From the NCBI GenBank assembly GCA_028671895.1, contig JAPMAC010000231.1, positions 10,380,001 through 10,444,000 of the forward strand: 64,000 nucleotides of DNA, in the 5' to 3' direction. Position 1 is the stretch's first letter; each line of letters starts with the position of its first letter. The notes under the pieces are model-generated. The model made no database searches. It worked only from the letters and a program-made list of their open reading frames with translations, and was not told the origin of the DNA. This DNA comes from Oenanthe sinensis. Lineage: Eukaryota; Streptophyta; Magnoliopsida; Apiales; Apiaceae. Made by a program: the position numbers and the translations under genes. Shown piece by piece: positions 33,601 through 43,669 of this stretch.

Positions 33601-34180
33601 CTTGGAGTTTTTCAGACAAAGAAGTTTATCAGTAATATGGACGTTCTTGAACAAAGTCAAGAGAAGCTCAGAAGAAAATGAACTTCTCAGGGATAGACTT
33701 AGAATCTTTGCAACAGCTGCTAGTCCTCAAATCTTATTTGATCCTCACGAGGTAAGATTCTTTTCAAACAAGCTATATCAAATCTTTCAGTTAAATGAGG
33801 AATCATTAAAGGGCTACACAGTTAAGTACATGATTCAAGTTGAAAGGATGCTAAGGTCGAAAGGATTTAAATCCCAAGCTAAGATGGATGCTGCAGAAAA
33901 GATAAGAAACTACTGTCTATCAAAGAGGATTCCGTCATACATCAGGCAAATACCAAAGATAGATTCAACACAACCATCTGATGTAGAAGAAGAGATAGTA
34001 GATCCTGTTGAACAGGAAGTACTGTGGCAGTTAGCAAGAGCTGAGCAAAGAAGGTTGTATGGAGAGGCCACTACAACAGAACAATCAGTAACCGAAGAGG
34101 TACCAAGGACACCTGTTCATAAAGGTTCAATCCTAGAAGAAGGTGAAGTTGATACTTCTGAAGACGGAAGACGTAGATAG
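30635..34180 (+). CDS. S3 ORF3, 1181-aa Sirevirus third protein of unknown function
   Basis: Lies between pol and the 3' LTR where some Sireviruses carry the so-called env-like ORF. Residues 1 to about 215 look globular (start MAGYCELVKTNFVGYF; ARNRSTADRVQFSFS; EEDVNRILGFPTDNF). About 270-620 is Ser, Pro, Glu and Gln rich, with basic patches near 369 (KVRKRKTPVR) and near 395 (KRSK) that could be nuclear signals. About 625-770 and 860-960 are probable coiled coils around an acidic segment. The last 200 residues are again ordered. I see no signal peptide or membrane-spanning segment, so an envelope role is not supported. Uninterrupted in a young element, hence probably still under selection. 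It starts 1176 bases after pol, so it must be expressed separately. Confidence 0.85.
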   Translation: MAGYCELVKTNFVGYFNPVNCSVERFRPWIVFMNEHSLVRTAITLDAPLQVLALRALYSTARNRSTADRVQFSFSIGDHEYMVTEEDVNRILGFPTDNFMDPPTVPEILEFFYNIQYQGEINLVRMTKSKLVSEWDYFFDTLAKVFAPTTKNNFNNISSILQIIGFSVAHNRRINFGKLILKEIIRKMGKPESREHNVQVYYPRFLMLFMNDLLMEEDKALFQNGPVEESPTSQNNLFARLHNNPKFQNVQVVRTDYMAEILDLIVHPVQEQEAEQVPMQLEHPVHLLLEAAQHVDQVAQDQQVISHSQSSSSIPIEISNALLDLSVADYDGVLTLQDISYEPENTQVPPPAELEPQTVLPSSSSSLKVRKRKTPVRIVRGLGADVSEPAALSPQSKRSKFQPETPADSSFSSQWDMNFDKAIQGSLDTLAQPDSEESTLLALTLAGPPLADTQTHEGTSVEENVFDKIPSDATYVVDHDIFDAVQHQTPSEVLRGITDSNEPFTTLSKVVTPLDILHPVILKGLESTGGFERQPLHRGRWDSIHGVATSVAEPLQVNLVEDAPSQASEEHFDSSKAIVIYAGTASGSGKELNTSDVRHTQSETHAPSESELNRSASELSAHTHSDLLSKMEALQKEIQIVQAELVKVKAQAEEKSTSASVTQQLTIVRNDVDSVKSSILLKTQDIQHVQSLIAEDMKEVSKLHEKIDDVEKSLTLKIIENEKISTQRFTKLDDGMTHLNEGMKQVYLTMQKMLTSFEASKTQEDPSTKGEKAKEKVAEDERASTKDKGKAKLFSEEEFQSFDPVPEEQYYAQEQFIDDSAHDESDIPDYCRAEDETAFDEEFLFPKEVDPAYEEAMKKLKEDIKASHAKTENLKALVIERTKAEREESQEKQNLWAIAVREKKRDVQLKIGKKWDTARKIMDKQQKGPFEDKHLKSLIDRLEKTNDNIDNFMKALKEEVDYITILVDHILEDWQILVYTHRNGTFRISLEFFRQRSLSVIWTFLNKVKRSSEENELLRDRLRIFATAASPQILFDPHEVRFFSNKLYQIFQLNEESLKGYTVKYMIQVERMLRSKGFKSQAKMDAAEKIRNYCLSKRIPSYIRQIPKIDSTQPSDVEEEIVDPVEQEVLWQLARAEQRRLYGEATTTEQSVTEEVPRTPVHKGSILEEGEVDTSEDGRRR

Positions 34181-34387
34181 AACAAGATAGAATCTTTGTA
34201 ATATTTGTTCAGTGCTAGAGGAACATCTATCTTGTATTTATCTTTTATGTATGAATCTGGAAAATTGTTAAATATAAAACCAGAACTTTTGTTTATTATT
34301 TACAAGTCACTACATGTCGTACTACTTTCTTAGTTGTTAGTTGAGTTATCCTCTAGGAATTTGTGTGTTAAATGTTTAACAACAAAT

Positions 34388-34397
34388 AGGGGGAGAT
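34388..34397 (+). other. polypurine tract of S3
   Basis: AGGGGGAGAT immediately before the 3' LTR, the plus-strand primer. The 200 bases between ORF3 and it show nothing else. Confidence 0.9.
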
Positions 34398-35857
34398 TGA
34401 AAGGCATATGACTAGGCCTATTTGTAATAATTAGATGGCAACTCAACTCTAACTAATAAAGAGAAGTAAATACTAAACACCAAACAGGAATCAAGACGAA
34501 GACAGTCAACTAATCATGAAGGATCCAAGTATCAGAGATATTTTATAGGATTGCTACTCAACACTGGATGAAGTTCATTTCTATGTTCAAGCGTCAGTGA
34601 AATTAATAATGTGGTAGTACTTCTATAGAAGACAGAAGATATAGAGGATTTCAAGTGGTTACTACAAGCAGATTCCAGAAGAAGAATGCAAACAGTGAAG
34701 AAGAATTAATGACAGAAGGCCTCTAGTTAAACTTTATTTAAATGGAGAATATTTATTGGGATGACACAAATGAACCAGACAGTACATTTGTGTGTCAACT
34801 AATATAATATTTATTCTTTATTTAATTCAAGAGGTTTCAAGATCAAAAGTCGAAGAAAAGACAGGAAGATTTCAAGACTATCAGCACGGCTGCGACTAAA
34901 GATAATATTTTAATTCTACTATCAATTGTTAATTAATTATTTAATTTATCTAATTAAATTAATTCAAGTTGAAATTAATTTAATTTATAAATTAACTAAT
35001 TAAATTAAGTAGAATTAATTTACTATAAAAGAAACGGATCAAAATGACTTATATATATATATATATAATCAGTTAGTATGACTTTCAATAAGTCATACCG
35101 AATTTCTTTATATATATATATATATATATAAGTCATACCGAGCCTGTTTAAATAAGTCATACCGACCTATTTAAATAAGTCATACCGAAGCAATTTGATT
35201 AAGTCATACCGAGCAGATTTGATTAAAAGGTCATGCTGAGTTGATTTTGTTTAATTTAAATAAGTCATACCGATTTATTTAATTAAATAAAATCTGGATA
35301 TGACTTTCAAAAGGTCATACCGAACTTTTGATAAGTCATACCGAGTTTTAAAAGGTCATACCGACCAGAAATAAATCATGCCCAGTCTTTTAAAAGTCAT
35401 ACAAGTGTTAAAATAAGTCATACAGACTTATTTTCTTGAAATTAAGTCATTCTAGAAAAGGTCATACCAGCCTTTTCTAATCTCTATAAATATGAGAAGA
35501 TTGCTTCATTTGTTTGTTGTTCAACTTGTGAAGAGTTAGAAAAATCAGATCAAATTCAGTAATTTATCTGCATTGTAATATTCACAGATTTCTGTGCTGA
35601 GTTTGAATATAATTGTTTAAACACGAACACTTCATGTCGAATTCGTTCTAGACTTTATATCAATTATATAACAGTTTTTCTAAAATATTAATTGTGTAAT
35701 ACTAATCAAGTTAAAATAATATCTTTCACTTGAACAAGTATTTCATTATAATTAATATTTCGTGAGTAATTAAAATAATATTTTTAATCCAATTATTCAG
35801 AGAATAATTATCAGATATTGTATTCAACCCCCCCTTCTACAATATCAGGGACCAACA
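34398..35857 (+). repeat. 3' LTR of S3
   Basis: 1460 bp, same length as the 5' LTR; single visible difference at 35354 (G, against A at 23063), inside the motif array. Its TATA box lies at 35485-35492. Confidence 0.95.
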
Positions 35858-35862
35858 CACAG
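35858..35862. repeat. target-site duplication of S3, right copy (CACAG)
   Basis: Exact match to 22102-22106. Confidence 0.95.
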
Positions 35863-36115
35863 ATTTCAGAAAATCTACCGAAACCTTTTCAGAATTCGTA
35901 TCGAATACGATTTCCATAATAAGAACAAACATGTATCATATACATACGTCAATACACACAATCATCACATGATTGTACATCACATGAATATCATATATTC
36001 ATAATATATACATACATACACATATTGTATCAATACAAAACCATGGTAGATCGCATACATGCTTACATATCAAAAACTGTTAAGGACATAACCGAATTAA
36101 AACGATTCGCAAGTA
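35863..36115 (-). other. B2 leader, part next to the 5' LTR
   Basis: Continues the B2 leader after S3; aligns with B1 1548-1797. Confidence 0.8.
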
Positions 36116-36127
36116 GCTCTGATGCCG
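36116..36127 (-). other. primer-binding site of B2
   Basis: Minus-strand CGGCATCAGAGC, one base from the LTR; the first T of the usual site is changed. Confidence 0.75.
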
Positions 36128-36128
36128 T

Positions 36129-37672
36129 TGAAGGGTTTCGAGGGACAAACGCAGCGGAAAAATGTGAAAAATAAATACAAACCGTAATATAAATCGAAAC
36201 CCTCCGCAGGATCCATGCGAAAACAAAAGATTTAATTCAGAGATTAAGAACAAATACCTTAAAAAGCTTTAACAGTTCATCAATGGAAGATTAATGGAGG
36301 TCCAAAGCTTGTTTAATCGTCACGTATTCCGCTCACGCGATCTACGCTCTACGGTATCCACACGAACACTTTTCATGAAGGATTGATGTGTACTAGCTCC
36401 CGAAAATTATTTCTCTCTCTCTTTATCTTCCTCTCTTCTAAAAAAGGCTAGGGTTTTAGAAAAATATGTGTCAATAATTAAATCATCCCATAAAGAGATT
36501 ATATATAGAGAGGAATAAGTTTTCTAATTATAATTAATACTAATAAAAAATTCTAAATTTTTTAATTAAGTCTCACTTAATTAATTAATTACTAATTTTA
36601 GAATTAGTTTAAGTAATTCGTTTATTCTATTTATATAATTAATTAAGTCATACTTAATTAATATCATAAATAAAAAAAATTACTTATTTAATTTAAATTC
36701 ATAATTTAAATTATTTCTCCTTCAAGCATTCTTCGTGTGTGACCCTGTAGGTTATTATTATGTTGGCAATAATTTTAATATCTAATTAAAATTATAAACA
36801 ATGAGCGGCATCTAGTAATACATCATTGCAACCCAAGTAATAATAATAAAATCAGTGATTTCATTAAGGCTTTCGTGAATAATGTTCCATGTAATATAAT
36901 CCCTTTAACCTTATATTATAGATCAAAATCGAGGCATGTATCATGTCATTCTCTTCAACGTTTAATCCGGGTTTCCTTGATCACTGAGTAGACTATTAAA
37001 CAAATCAACATTTGAGCACGGCCATGCATTTTATAGTCTCACTCAATCAAGAGTCTAATAATATCACTCCTAAATAGGAAGGTTAAATCCTTTTTCTATC
37101 ATTCATATTTTTTATACGATTCATAGTATACCCAATGTCAACTTTTATCATCACCCGGTTAAAGGTAATTTTTAGTATAATCAAAGTATATTAATTCTCG
37201 TATAGAAATATAATGATTTCAAGTCAGAGGATCATTACTTCATTATCACAGTGAAAATTTCTTATGACACTTATTAACATGTAGAATCTCAAGGTGGGTC
37301 ATTCCAGTGCCATTCATTGAGACATGCACTAATGTTCTTGACTTTAGTATCACCATATATATGACCAATGAGATGTGGTCATCTGTCAACAAACATACTA
37401 GTCTTATTGCATTATTATTGTCCTTATATAATAACACTCGACAAGGGAATTTTGGAAACAAGATACTATTCATATAATCTCATTTTTAAGTCACATACTT
37501 AAAGATATATAATACGTATCAAAATTTCAAGGACATATATTATAATTTCAATTTATTACGCATTACATAAAACATAATAAATAAATAATAATCAATAAAA
37601 CATAATCCTTAATAATAAAATATATTTCTTAAAAATATAAAAGTAATTGTCTCTAGGGCACAATTACTTACA
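36129..37672 (-). repeat. 5' LTR of B2
   Basis: 1544 bp, from TGAAGGGTTTCG to ACTTACA; full-length partner of the shortened LTR at 6948-8337. Confidence 0.9.
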
Positions 37673-37677
37673 TTATG
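37673..37677. repeat. target-site duplication of B2, right copy (TTATG)
   Basis: Matches 6943-6947. The joined flanks align with the S5 LTR/ORF3 3' junction near 59125-59210. Confidence 0.8.
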
Positions 37678-40600
37678 AATATGAATAATAATTATAAATC
37701 TAGGTTGATGATACCAAAAAAAATCTTAAACATTTTCATTTTGGCTTGAATTATAAATTTAACAGATAATACAATTCTAAGACAAAGAATTTAAGTACTA
37801 GTGACAGATGACTTCTTAGAAATTATAGGAGATTCTGAATTAATATTTTCTTTTCCTTCTTCCCCAAATTTCTTCATTCTGTCTGTTTTCATTTTCTCTC
37901 ATCTTTCTGTAAAGTGACCCTTTCAAAATCTTTTCATCCTCAACTCTATAATCCAATTGGCTTGCCAAATAATTAAGTTTCGGGTTGGGCAATTTGTCAA
38001 TCTCCTAACAAATATCAATGCATTTTTCTTTTCTTTTCATATAAAACGGCTCATAAAGCACCTTCTTCCCTTCAGGATTCCATAATTTTATTTTGTTATC
38101 TCTTTCCTCCTGAGCAAGTGCCTCTTTCATGTCCTTCATTCTTTGTAGAATATCTTTTGCAAGCTCATTGGTTAGATTTTCTTGTTCAGTAGAGTGTAGA
38201 TCTTCCTCAAAGTTTTATAGTCTTATTCCATAACTTAAGAGAAGGTAAAAGATGAATGTGAACCATCCTCATATTCAGCATGGAGGAGATCCACATCCCT
38301 TTTTCTTTGGCCCTTAATAGCTACCAATCCCACAGTCTTGATTCGAATGTAGTTGCTTGGCTTTGTCTTGAACGCTTATACGTCTTTGAGTTGGTCACTT
38401 CCAGATGCTTGACTTGTATTCTCTATCTTCCTTGCTGTTAATCCTTAGCCATTTTCACTTCATCAATATTCAACTTTCTTTTTACACTAGAGGTTTTAGC
38501 AGATTTATTTGCTCTTTGTTTTGTTCTTGGCTTCTTCTCACCCTCTTTCCTCTTATCTTGAAGAATTTTCTCATTTTCTTCATCAAATTATTTTTGAAGT
38601 ATCATGGCTAGTTCCTCTCATGTCTTCTCCTGCTGTTCTTTCTCCTTCATACCAACAACTATTTCTTTGTGCAATAAATTTTTACCTCCACCTGAGATAG
38701 TTTTCTTCTTCTTTCAATCTTCAATCAATATACTTTTCCTTTTCCTATCACTAGGATGTGAGCTCCCTTCATCCATCATTATTCCTCCAGCCTCAAGAGA
38801 TTTAAAAGATCCAACAACTACAATCTCAGAACCTGACTTTATTGGTAATGAAGTAGTTGTTGTGATATCAATGGGCTTCTCTGTATCTATGGATTTGTTC
38901 TTTATCTTAATTGCATTAAATTGTTGAACAATTTTCTGAGCCATATCCCTTTTCTGAGCCAATGGATCCTTCTTGGATATTACAGCTTCAGATGCCTTAA
39001 TTTGATTCTCCACCTCCCTCTTTAATTTATCAGCATGTTCTTTCTCCCCTTTTTGTTATCAGCAACAATATCTAAAGGTTTAGAAGAGGAAGGGGTTTCA
39101 AAAATCTTTTAAGAAGCTTGACTTGGGTGACTTGTTTTGTTAGATTTTGATTCATACTTATTTCCATAGCAATGACCCTTTTCTCCAATTCTACAACCTT
39201 GTCATTGGTTGTATACTCAAGTGTCAAGCCTTTGCTTGATTCTTCCCATGAGAGTAAAACTGAGCCTAGAATCCATAGTAGAATCAAAGTGTGTTCTTGC
39301 ATTTTCAATTCATTCATAACCTTCTTCAACTCATATTTGGTTCCTGTGACATGAAGCCTCTGAATTCTAAGATTATCCCTGTAGAAATTTAAGATTCTTC
39401 TTTGAACAGGGTCGTCCATATTTACCTCAGCCATTGACCTTTTGTATTGAGTCATAAGTTCCTTTTCAGTATCAGCAAAAGTTGTTTCATCGTCTCTCAT
39501 TAGGGGCTCCAATGTATCATCATCCTCATCAGACTTAAAGTCTTCAAGATTCATGTGAGAAACACCATCAAGCATCCTTGATAGAGACTCTCTTTCCCAT
39601 TCCTGAATTCTTCCTCAGTCTAAACCAACCCCAAAATCTTCTCAGCTTCTTGGTTAGTGGCTGCTACCAATTCCTGATAATGAGGATCTTCATGTTGAAA
39701 TGTGTCAGCATCCAAATTAACATCAATTTTATCTTCCTCCACCATGTGGGTATCTACAACTCCTACGGGAACTCCAGTCTCTCCAACTTCCCCTAACTCT
39801 AACCCCAACTCCTGGGTGAGTTCTGATGCAAATTCCTCAGTTTTAGAAGTTGAAGCTTCATGGATTGGTGAAATTGATTTCTCTCTATTATTTCCTATCT
39901 CACTCTCATCTCTCTTTTCTTGCACCAGGATCTCATCCTAGATTCTCACATCTCCCTCATAAGGCTCACATATTGCATCACCTACTAAGATGAAACTCTC
40001 AATCCTCACACCCTCTCATTTTGCCACCTCAGAAGAAGTTGAAGGTCTCTCATTCACACACTCTTTTTTTTCTAAGATGTGCAAATTCTACCTCTCACTC
40101 ACCTCATCCACTCCACTCAATCGTAAAAGAGTTTGTGCAATTTTAACAGTAGTGTCATCATTAGGAATAGAAGTAAAAATCGATGGATAAGAAATATTCA
40201 TCGATTGATGAATATCAGTTGAAATGAGCTCATCGATGGATGTAAGGATATCCATCGATGGAAGAATAGAAGTCAATGGATGGTGAATATTATTAGTTGA
40301 TTGAGAAATATCTATTGACTTAGAAGAATTTTCAAATTTATCCTACTCAGCCAAGGTGTTAACCTTATGTAGTGAGTCAGGTGAGAGTGTTGACTCCACC
40401 CTTAGTTGTAAAGAAGGTGAATTTTAAACATTGATGTTATCTATCATCAAAGTTTCTGAAGAAAAAGATTTAGAAGGAGATTGAGGAAAAGGAATAGATA
40501 AAGAGTGGGGTTGTGTTTCAGCATTTATCTGAGACACATCAAAAGAAGAAGCTGAAGGCTCCACCAAATTCTCATTTGGCTTTGCAATTGTGTATGCCTT

Positions 40601-41831
40601 TTGTGCATCTACATTCCCCTTATTTCTCCTTTTGAAGGCTTGGATGACTTTTTGTCTATTTTCCCCAACAGATTTCCGTGGTTGAGACATCTTTTCAATA
40701 ACTACACCTTGTTGAGAAGGTGCAACTAGATATGTGTTCAATTCCTTGATCACAGTCTCAATCTTTTGAGAGATTGGATTGGAGGCTGACTGGACATTCT
40801 CACCCTCTCCAACCTTATTCTTCTTGCTTTCTTGATGTTGGCCAGTTCCCTCACCCTCAACCACCATCTTCACACTCCCCTCAGTGGTTTTTCCTTTTCT
40901 AGATTTTACAACAATAGTTTGTTGAGAAACTGTTGAGGTGGTTTTCTAAGATTTGAATTTTGAGGGTTTTGTAACTTTGGTTGGAGGGATGGGGGTATTT
41001 CTAACTCTCTCCATTATTGCAGAAGGCAAAGAAAGAGTATTTCTACCTCAAGGAAAGAAAGGTTGTGAGATTTGAGAAATACATGTACAAAAGGGGGATA
41101 GGTGAGGCACAACTTAGGGTGTAAGTTGATTCTCACCAGGTCCTTGAAGACCCTTTTGTTTTGAGTCCAGTCTTCTATTGTTTCCATGGCCTTTATGATC
41201 TCATATTCTCCAATAGCATGGTTAATGACCAACATAATAAATCTAGCAAAGTATATGTTATTCTTCCTAGACTCTTTATTACGTAATTTAGAAATTAATT
41301 CATTTAGGAGCAGGGTGTCAAGACCAAAGTACCTATCAAATAGGATACTATAAGCAATTTGTTACATACTGGTAGTAATAGCATCAAAATTGCTTATTTT
41401 TCCAGAAAATACTTTGATAATGGTATCAAAGAAATAACTTCATTCTTTTCTCAACTTCTTTCTAGCTACCTCACCTAGATTACAGTCATTTTTCGCATAA
41501 TTAACAGAATCTAACATGTTTCTAATATCCTCATCTCTAAGCATGCCATCACAATTATCAGCAGGAATTTCTAAGTCAGTAGAAACAATAGTGCTAGTAA
41601 GACTGTATTCATTACCTCTATAAGTGTACAAAATTATCTTTCCATCCTTAGAGACCTCTACAGACTTTCAAAACTCTTCCATCAGTTCACAGATGATTGC
41701 TGATGCCTCACTTAGTGCTTTGGAGAGTTTGAGTCAGCAGGGGCATCCTCCTCCACTGTCATGCAGGCAATGAAGTTCTTATGCTCATAGATGAATCTTG
41801 TTGGTGATTGGATTTTCTTTTGTGGTGTCAT
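37678..41831 (-). pseudogene. S2 ORF3 remnant and 3' untranslated tail
   Basis: Degenerate third Sirevirus ORF. The start at 41831 (MTPQKKIQSPTRFIYEHKNF) is followed by an in-frame stop after about 37 codons. Open pieces follow at 41440-41631, 41014-41235 (DWTQNKRVFKDLVRINLH, shared with S5), 40424-40873, 39620-39925, 39072-39575 and 38714-39013, separated by frameshifts and stops. Content is Ser, Glu, Lys and Gln rich with heptad-like stretches. Bases 40175-40345 carry ATCGATGGAT-type units that also fill the S2 and S5 LTRs. Bases 37678 to about 37840 are the untranslated tail before the polypurine tract. Non-functional. Confidence 0.75.
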
Positions 41832-41968
41832 TACTGTTCTTGAATAGATTAGAAAAAGAGACTTGAAGAAGAAGAAGAGTAAAAATTGCCTTGGGGTTCT
41901 TAGAGAGAAAAAGCAAATAGATTGTTAAGCAAAAATAATAGGTAAAGTGAAATAAGAAATGAACTTGT

Positions 41969-41976
41969 TATTTATA
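41969..41976 (-). promoter_or_regulatory. TATA box in the S2 pol-ORF3 spacer
   Basis: Minus-strand TATAAATA, 137 bases upstream of the ORF3 ATG at 41831. It lies downstream of the spacer motif array (42115-42385) and is followed by a leader with a CT-rich run (CTTCTTCTTCTTC) just before the ATG. This is the layout of an ordinary plant promoter and 5' untranslated region. Confidence 0.5.
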
Positions 41977-42114
41977 TTTTTCAAGAATAAATTGACTTGA
42001 AAAAGTCACATCAATTAATTTTGCTATTTTAGAGAAAAGAAATGACCGTTTGAAAATAAGGTAAATAGACATGCTCTAAATAGCAATCAACTTTATACAT
42101 ACATGACTGTATAT

Positions 42115-42385
42115 ATTTATCGATGGATAAAATAGAACATCAACGACTAATTTAGACAATAGTCAATGGATGTTTGGAAACTAATAAAATTATATTACCA
42201 TCGATGGGTAATTACATCCATTGATACACAATAACTAATTTATCAATCGATAAACAATTACCAGGGTAATTATCTATCGACAAATAAATATCCATCGGTA
42301 GGTATATATTTTATTAGTTGATCAAATATATCCATCGATGGCTGAAAAATATGCATTGATAGTTAATACATTTATCAATTGATCA
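42115..42385. repeat. ATCGATGGAT-type motif array in the S2 pol-ORF3 spacer
   Basis: About ten units such as ATCGATGGAT, ATCCATTGAT and ATCAATCGAT, many palindromic at their core. They are the same units as in the S2 3' LTR (6400-6870). The spacer (41832-42460) has no ORF. Confidence 0.8.
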
Positions 42386-43093
42386 CATGGATTTAACAAA
42401 TATGTAAACAATGGCTGCATACAAAGAAATGAATAAAACTTGTTGGACATTTTCAAAATTTAAATGAAATTGAGCATATCTAATTCACAGACCAATCTAT
42501 TAAAGGTAGATTCATCAAGTAGTTTGGTAAAAATGTCAGCAAGTTATTGTTCACTAGGGACAAAATATAATTCAACTATACCATTCATTACATGTTCTCT
42601 AATGAAATGATACCTTATGACAATGTGTTTGGTTCTGGAATGCTGCACATGATTTTCTGTTATTACTATGGCACTTGTATTATCATAGAAAATAGGAAAC
42701 TTGTTCATATTGAACCCATAGTCAAATAGATGATTCCTCATCCATAATATTTGTGCACAACAACTTCCAGCAACAATATACTCATCTTCTACAGTTGAAG
42801 TTGATACTGAGTGTTGTTTCTTGCTAAACCATGACACAAGTTTATTTCCTAGAAATTGACATGTGCGTACTTTTCCTGTCTATTTTGTAACCTGCATAAT
42901 ATGCATCTGAGTAGCCTATTAGATCAAAACTAGAATCTTTAGGATACAGAATATCTAAACTTGGTGTATCCTTGAGATATCTAAAAATTCTCTTAATAGC
43001 CACTATATGAGATTCTCTAGGTCAACCTGAAATCTAGCACACAAGCATGTAAAAATCTTATATCTGTTCTACTAGCAATTAGGGTACAAAAGT

Positions 43094-43669
43094 GAGCCTA
43101 CCTGTATTGCATGGTTCACGGGTCATTCGGGTACATAGTAAGGGATCGGGTACGTGAAACGTTAGTTTTTATGAATCGGGTACAGTGACCCGCGAATCAG
43201 ATATGCGGGTCGATATGAGAATCCTTTATATAGTTATTTCTATAGAAAACATTATGCATATTTTCTATTGTATCTATGTTTCAGTCACTATTTTATAACT
43301 AAAATATATAAGTAAGTTAATCGGGAAATGTAGAATTTTAAAGTTTCTACACATAATATTAAGGGGATTCAAATATGTTCAAGTAATTGAGGCATGTCTT
43401 GTGTGTGTTTTCTTCCATTTTTTTTATTTCTTTTCAAATTTATGTTTCAAAATTAATATCAATCTAGATGGTATCAAGTTATCTTCCTATTTTTTATTAT
43501 TTCTCCTTTTTATATAATGATTGTCGTTGTTATAAGGGGGATCGTCAGGGTGGCGAACTAGAGCGTGACCCCGAGTGATCCGGGTCGAAAAGTAATTGTG
43601 TTCCAAAATGAGGGAACTGAATCGCGGTTCCATAGACTGACCCACGAACCATGCAACACTAGAGCCTAC
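43094..43669. repeat. 8-bp target duplication GAGCCTAC flanking the MITE
   Basis: GAGCCTAC at 43094-43101 and 43662-43669. An 8-bp duplication is characteristic of hAT-superfamily transposons. Confidence 0.85.
43102..43661. mobile_element. 560-bp hAT-like MITE inside S2 pol
   Basis: Terminal inverted repeats of 23 bp (43102-43124 and 43639-43661) share 18 bases around TTGCATGGTTC and GGGTC. Further GGGTAC/GGGTC copies lie just inside the ends, as in hAT subterminal regions. Removing it restores the reading of S2 pol between SSYRGIVGS and the following connection domain. It has no coding capacity, so it must have been moved by an autonomous relative. Confidence 0.85.

Larger units (their letters stand above)
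22107..35857 (+). mobile_element. S3: complete, very young Sirevirus-like retrotransposon with three intact ORFs
   Basis: 13,751 bp with two 1460-bp LTRs. The only difference I see by eye is 23063 A versus 35354 G. It has a perfect CACAG duplication, primer-binding site, polypurine tract, Gag (812 aa), Pol (1077 aa) and ORF3 (1181 aa), none interrupted. The long Gag, pol-ORF3 spacer and third ORF are hallmarks of the Sirevirus (SIRE/Maximus) branch of Copia. Near-identical LTRs mean insertion happened very recently. It is the best candidate in the window for an element able to move. Confidence 0.95.
6948..37672 (-). mobile_element. B2: degenerate Angela-like element containing A1 and S3
   Basis: Minus-strand element with 3' LTR 6948-8337, pol remnant, gag split by A1 (11612/20383), leader split by S3 (22106/35863), primer-binding site and 5' LTR 36129-37672. 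Removing A1 and S3 with one TSD copy each restores a continuous element of about 8.2 kb. Both nested insertions have perfect 5-bp duplications, which proves the insertion order. The coding region is heavily damaged and the LTRs differ greatly in length (1390 and 1544 bp), so this is an old copy. Confidence 0.9.

Noticed and set aside
30635..34180. Host gene captured by S3
   Set aside because: No intron-like structure or recognised host domain; decayed ORF3s in the same position in S2, S4 and S5 show it is a regular part of this lineage.
38405..38927. Plus-strand hydrophobic ORFs in 38.4-38.9 kb, possible membrane proteins
   Set aside because: They are antisense shadows of the Lys/Glu-rich S2 ORF3 remnant; Leu/Phe/Ser richness is what the reverse strand of such sequence gives.
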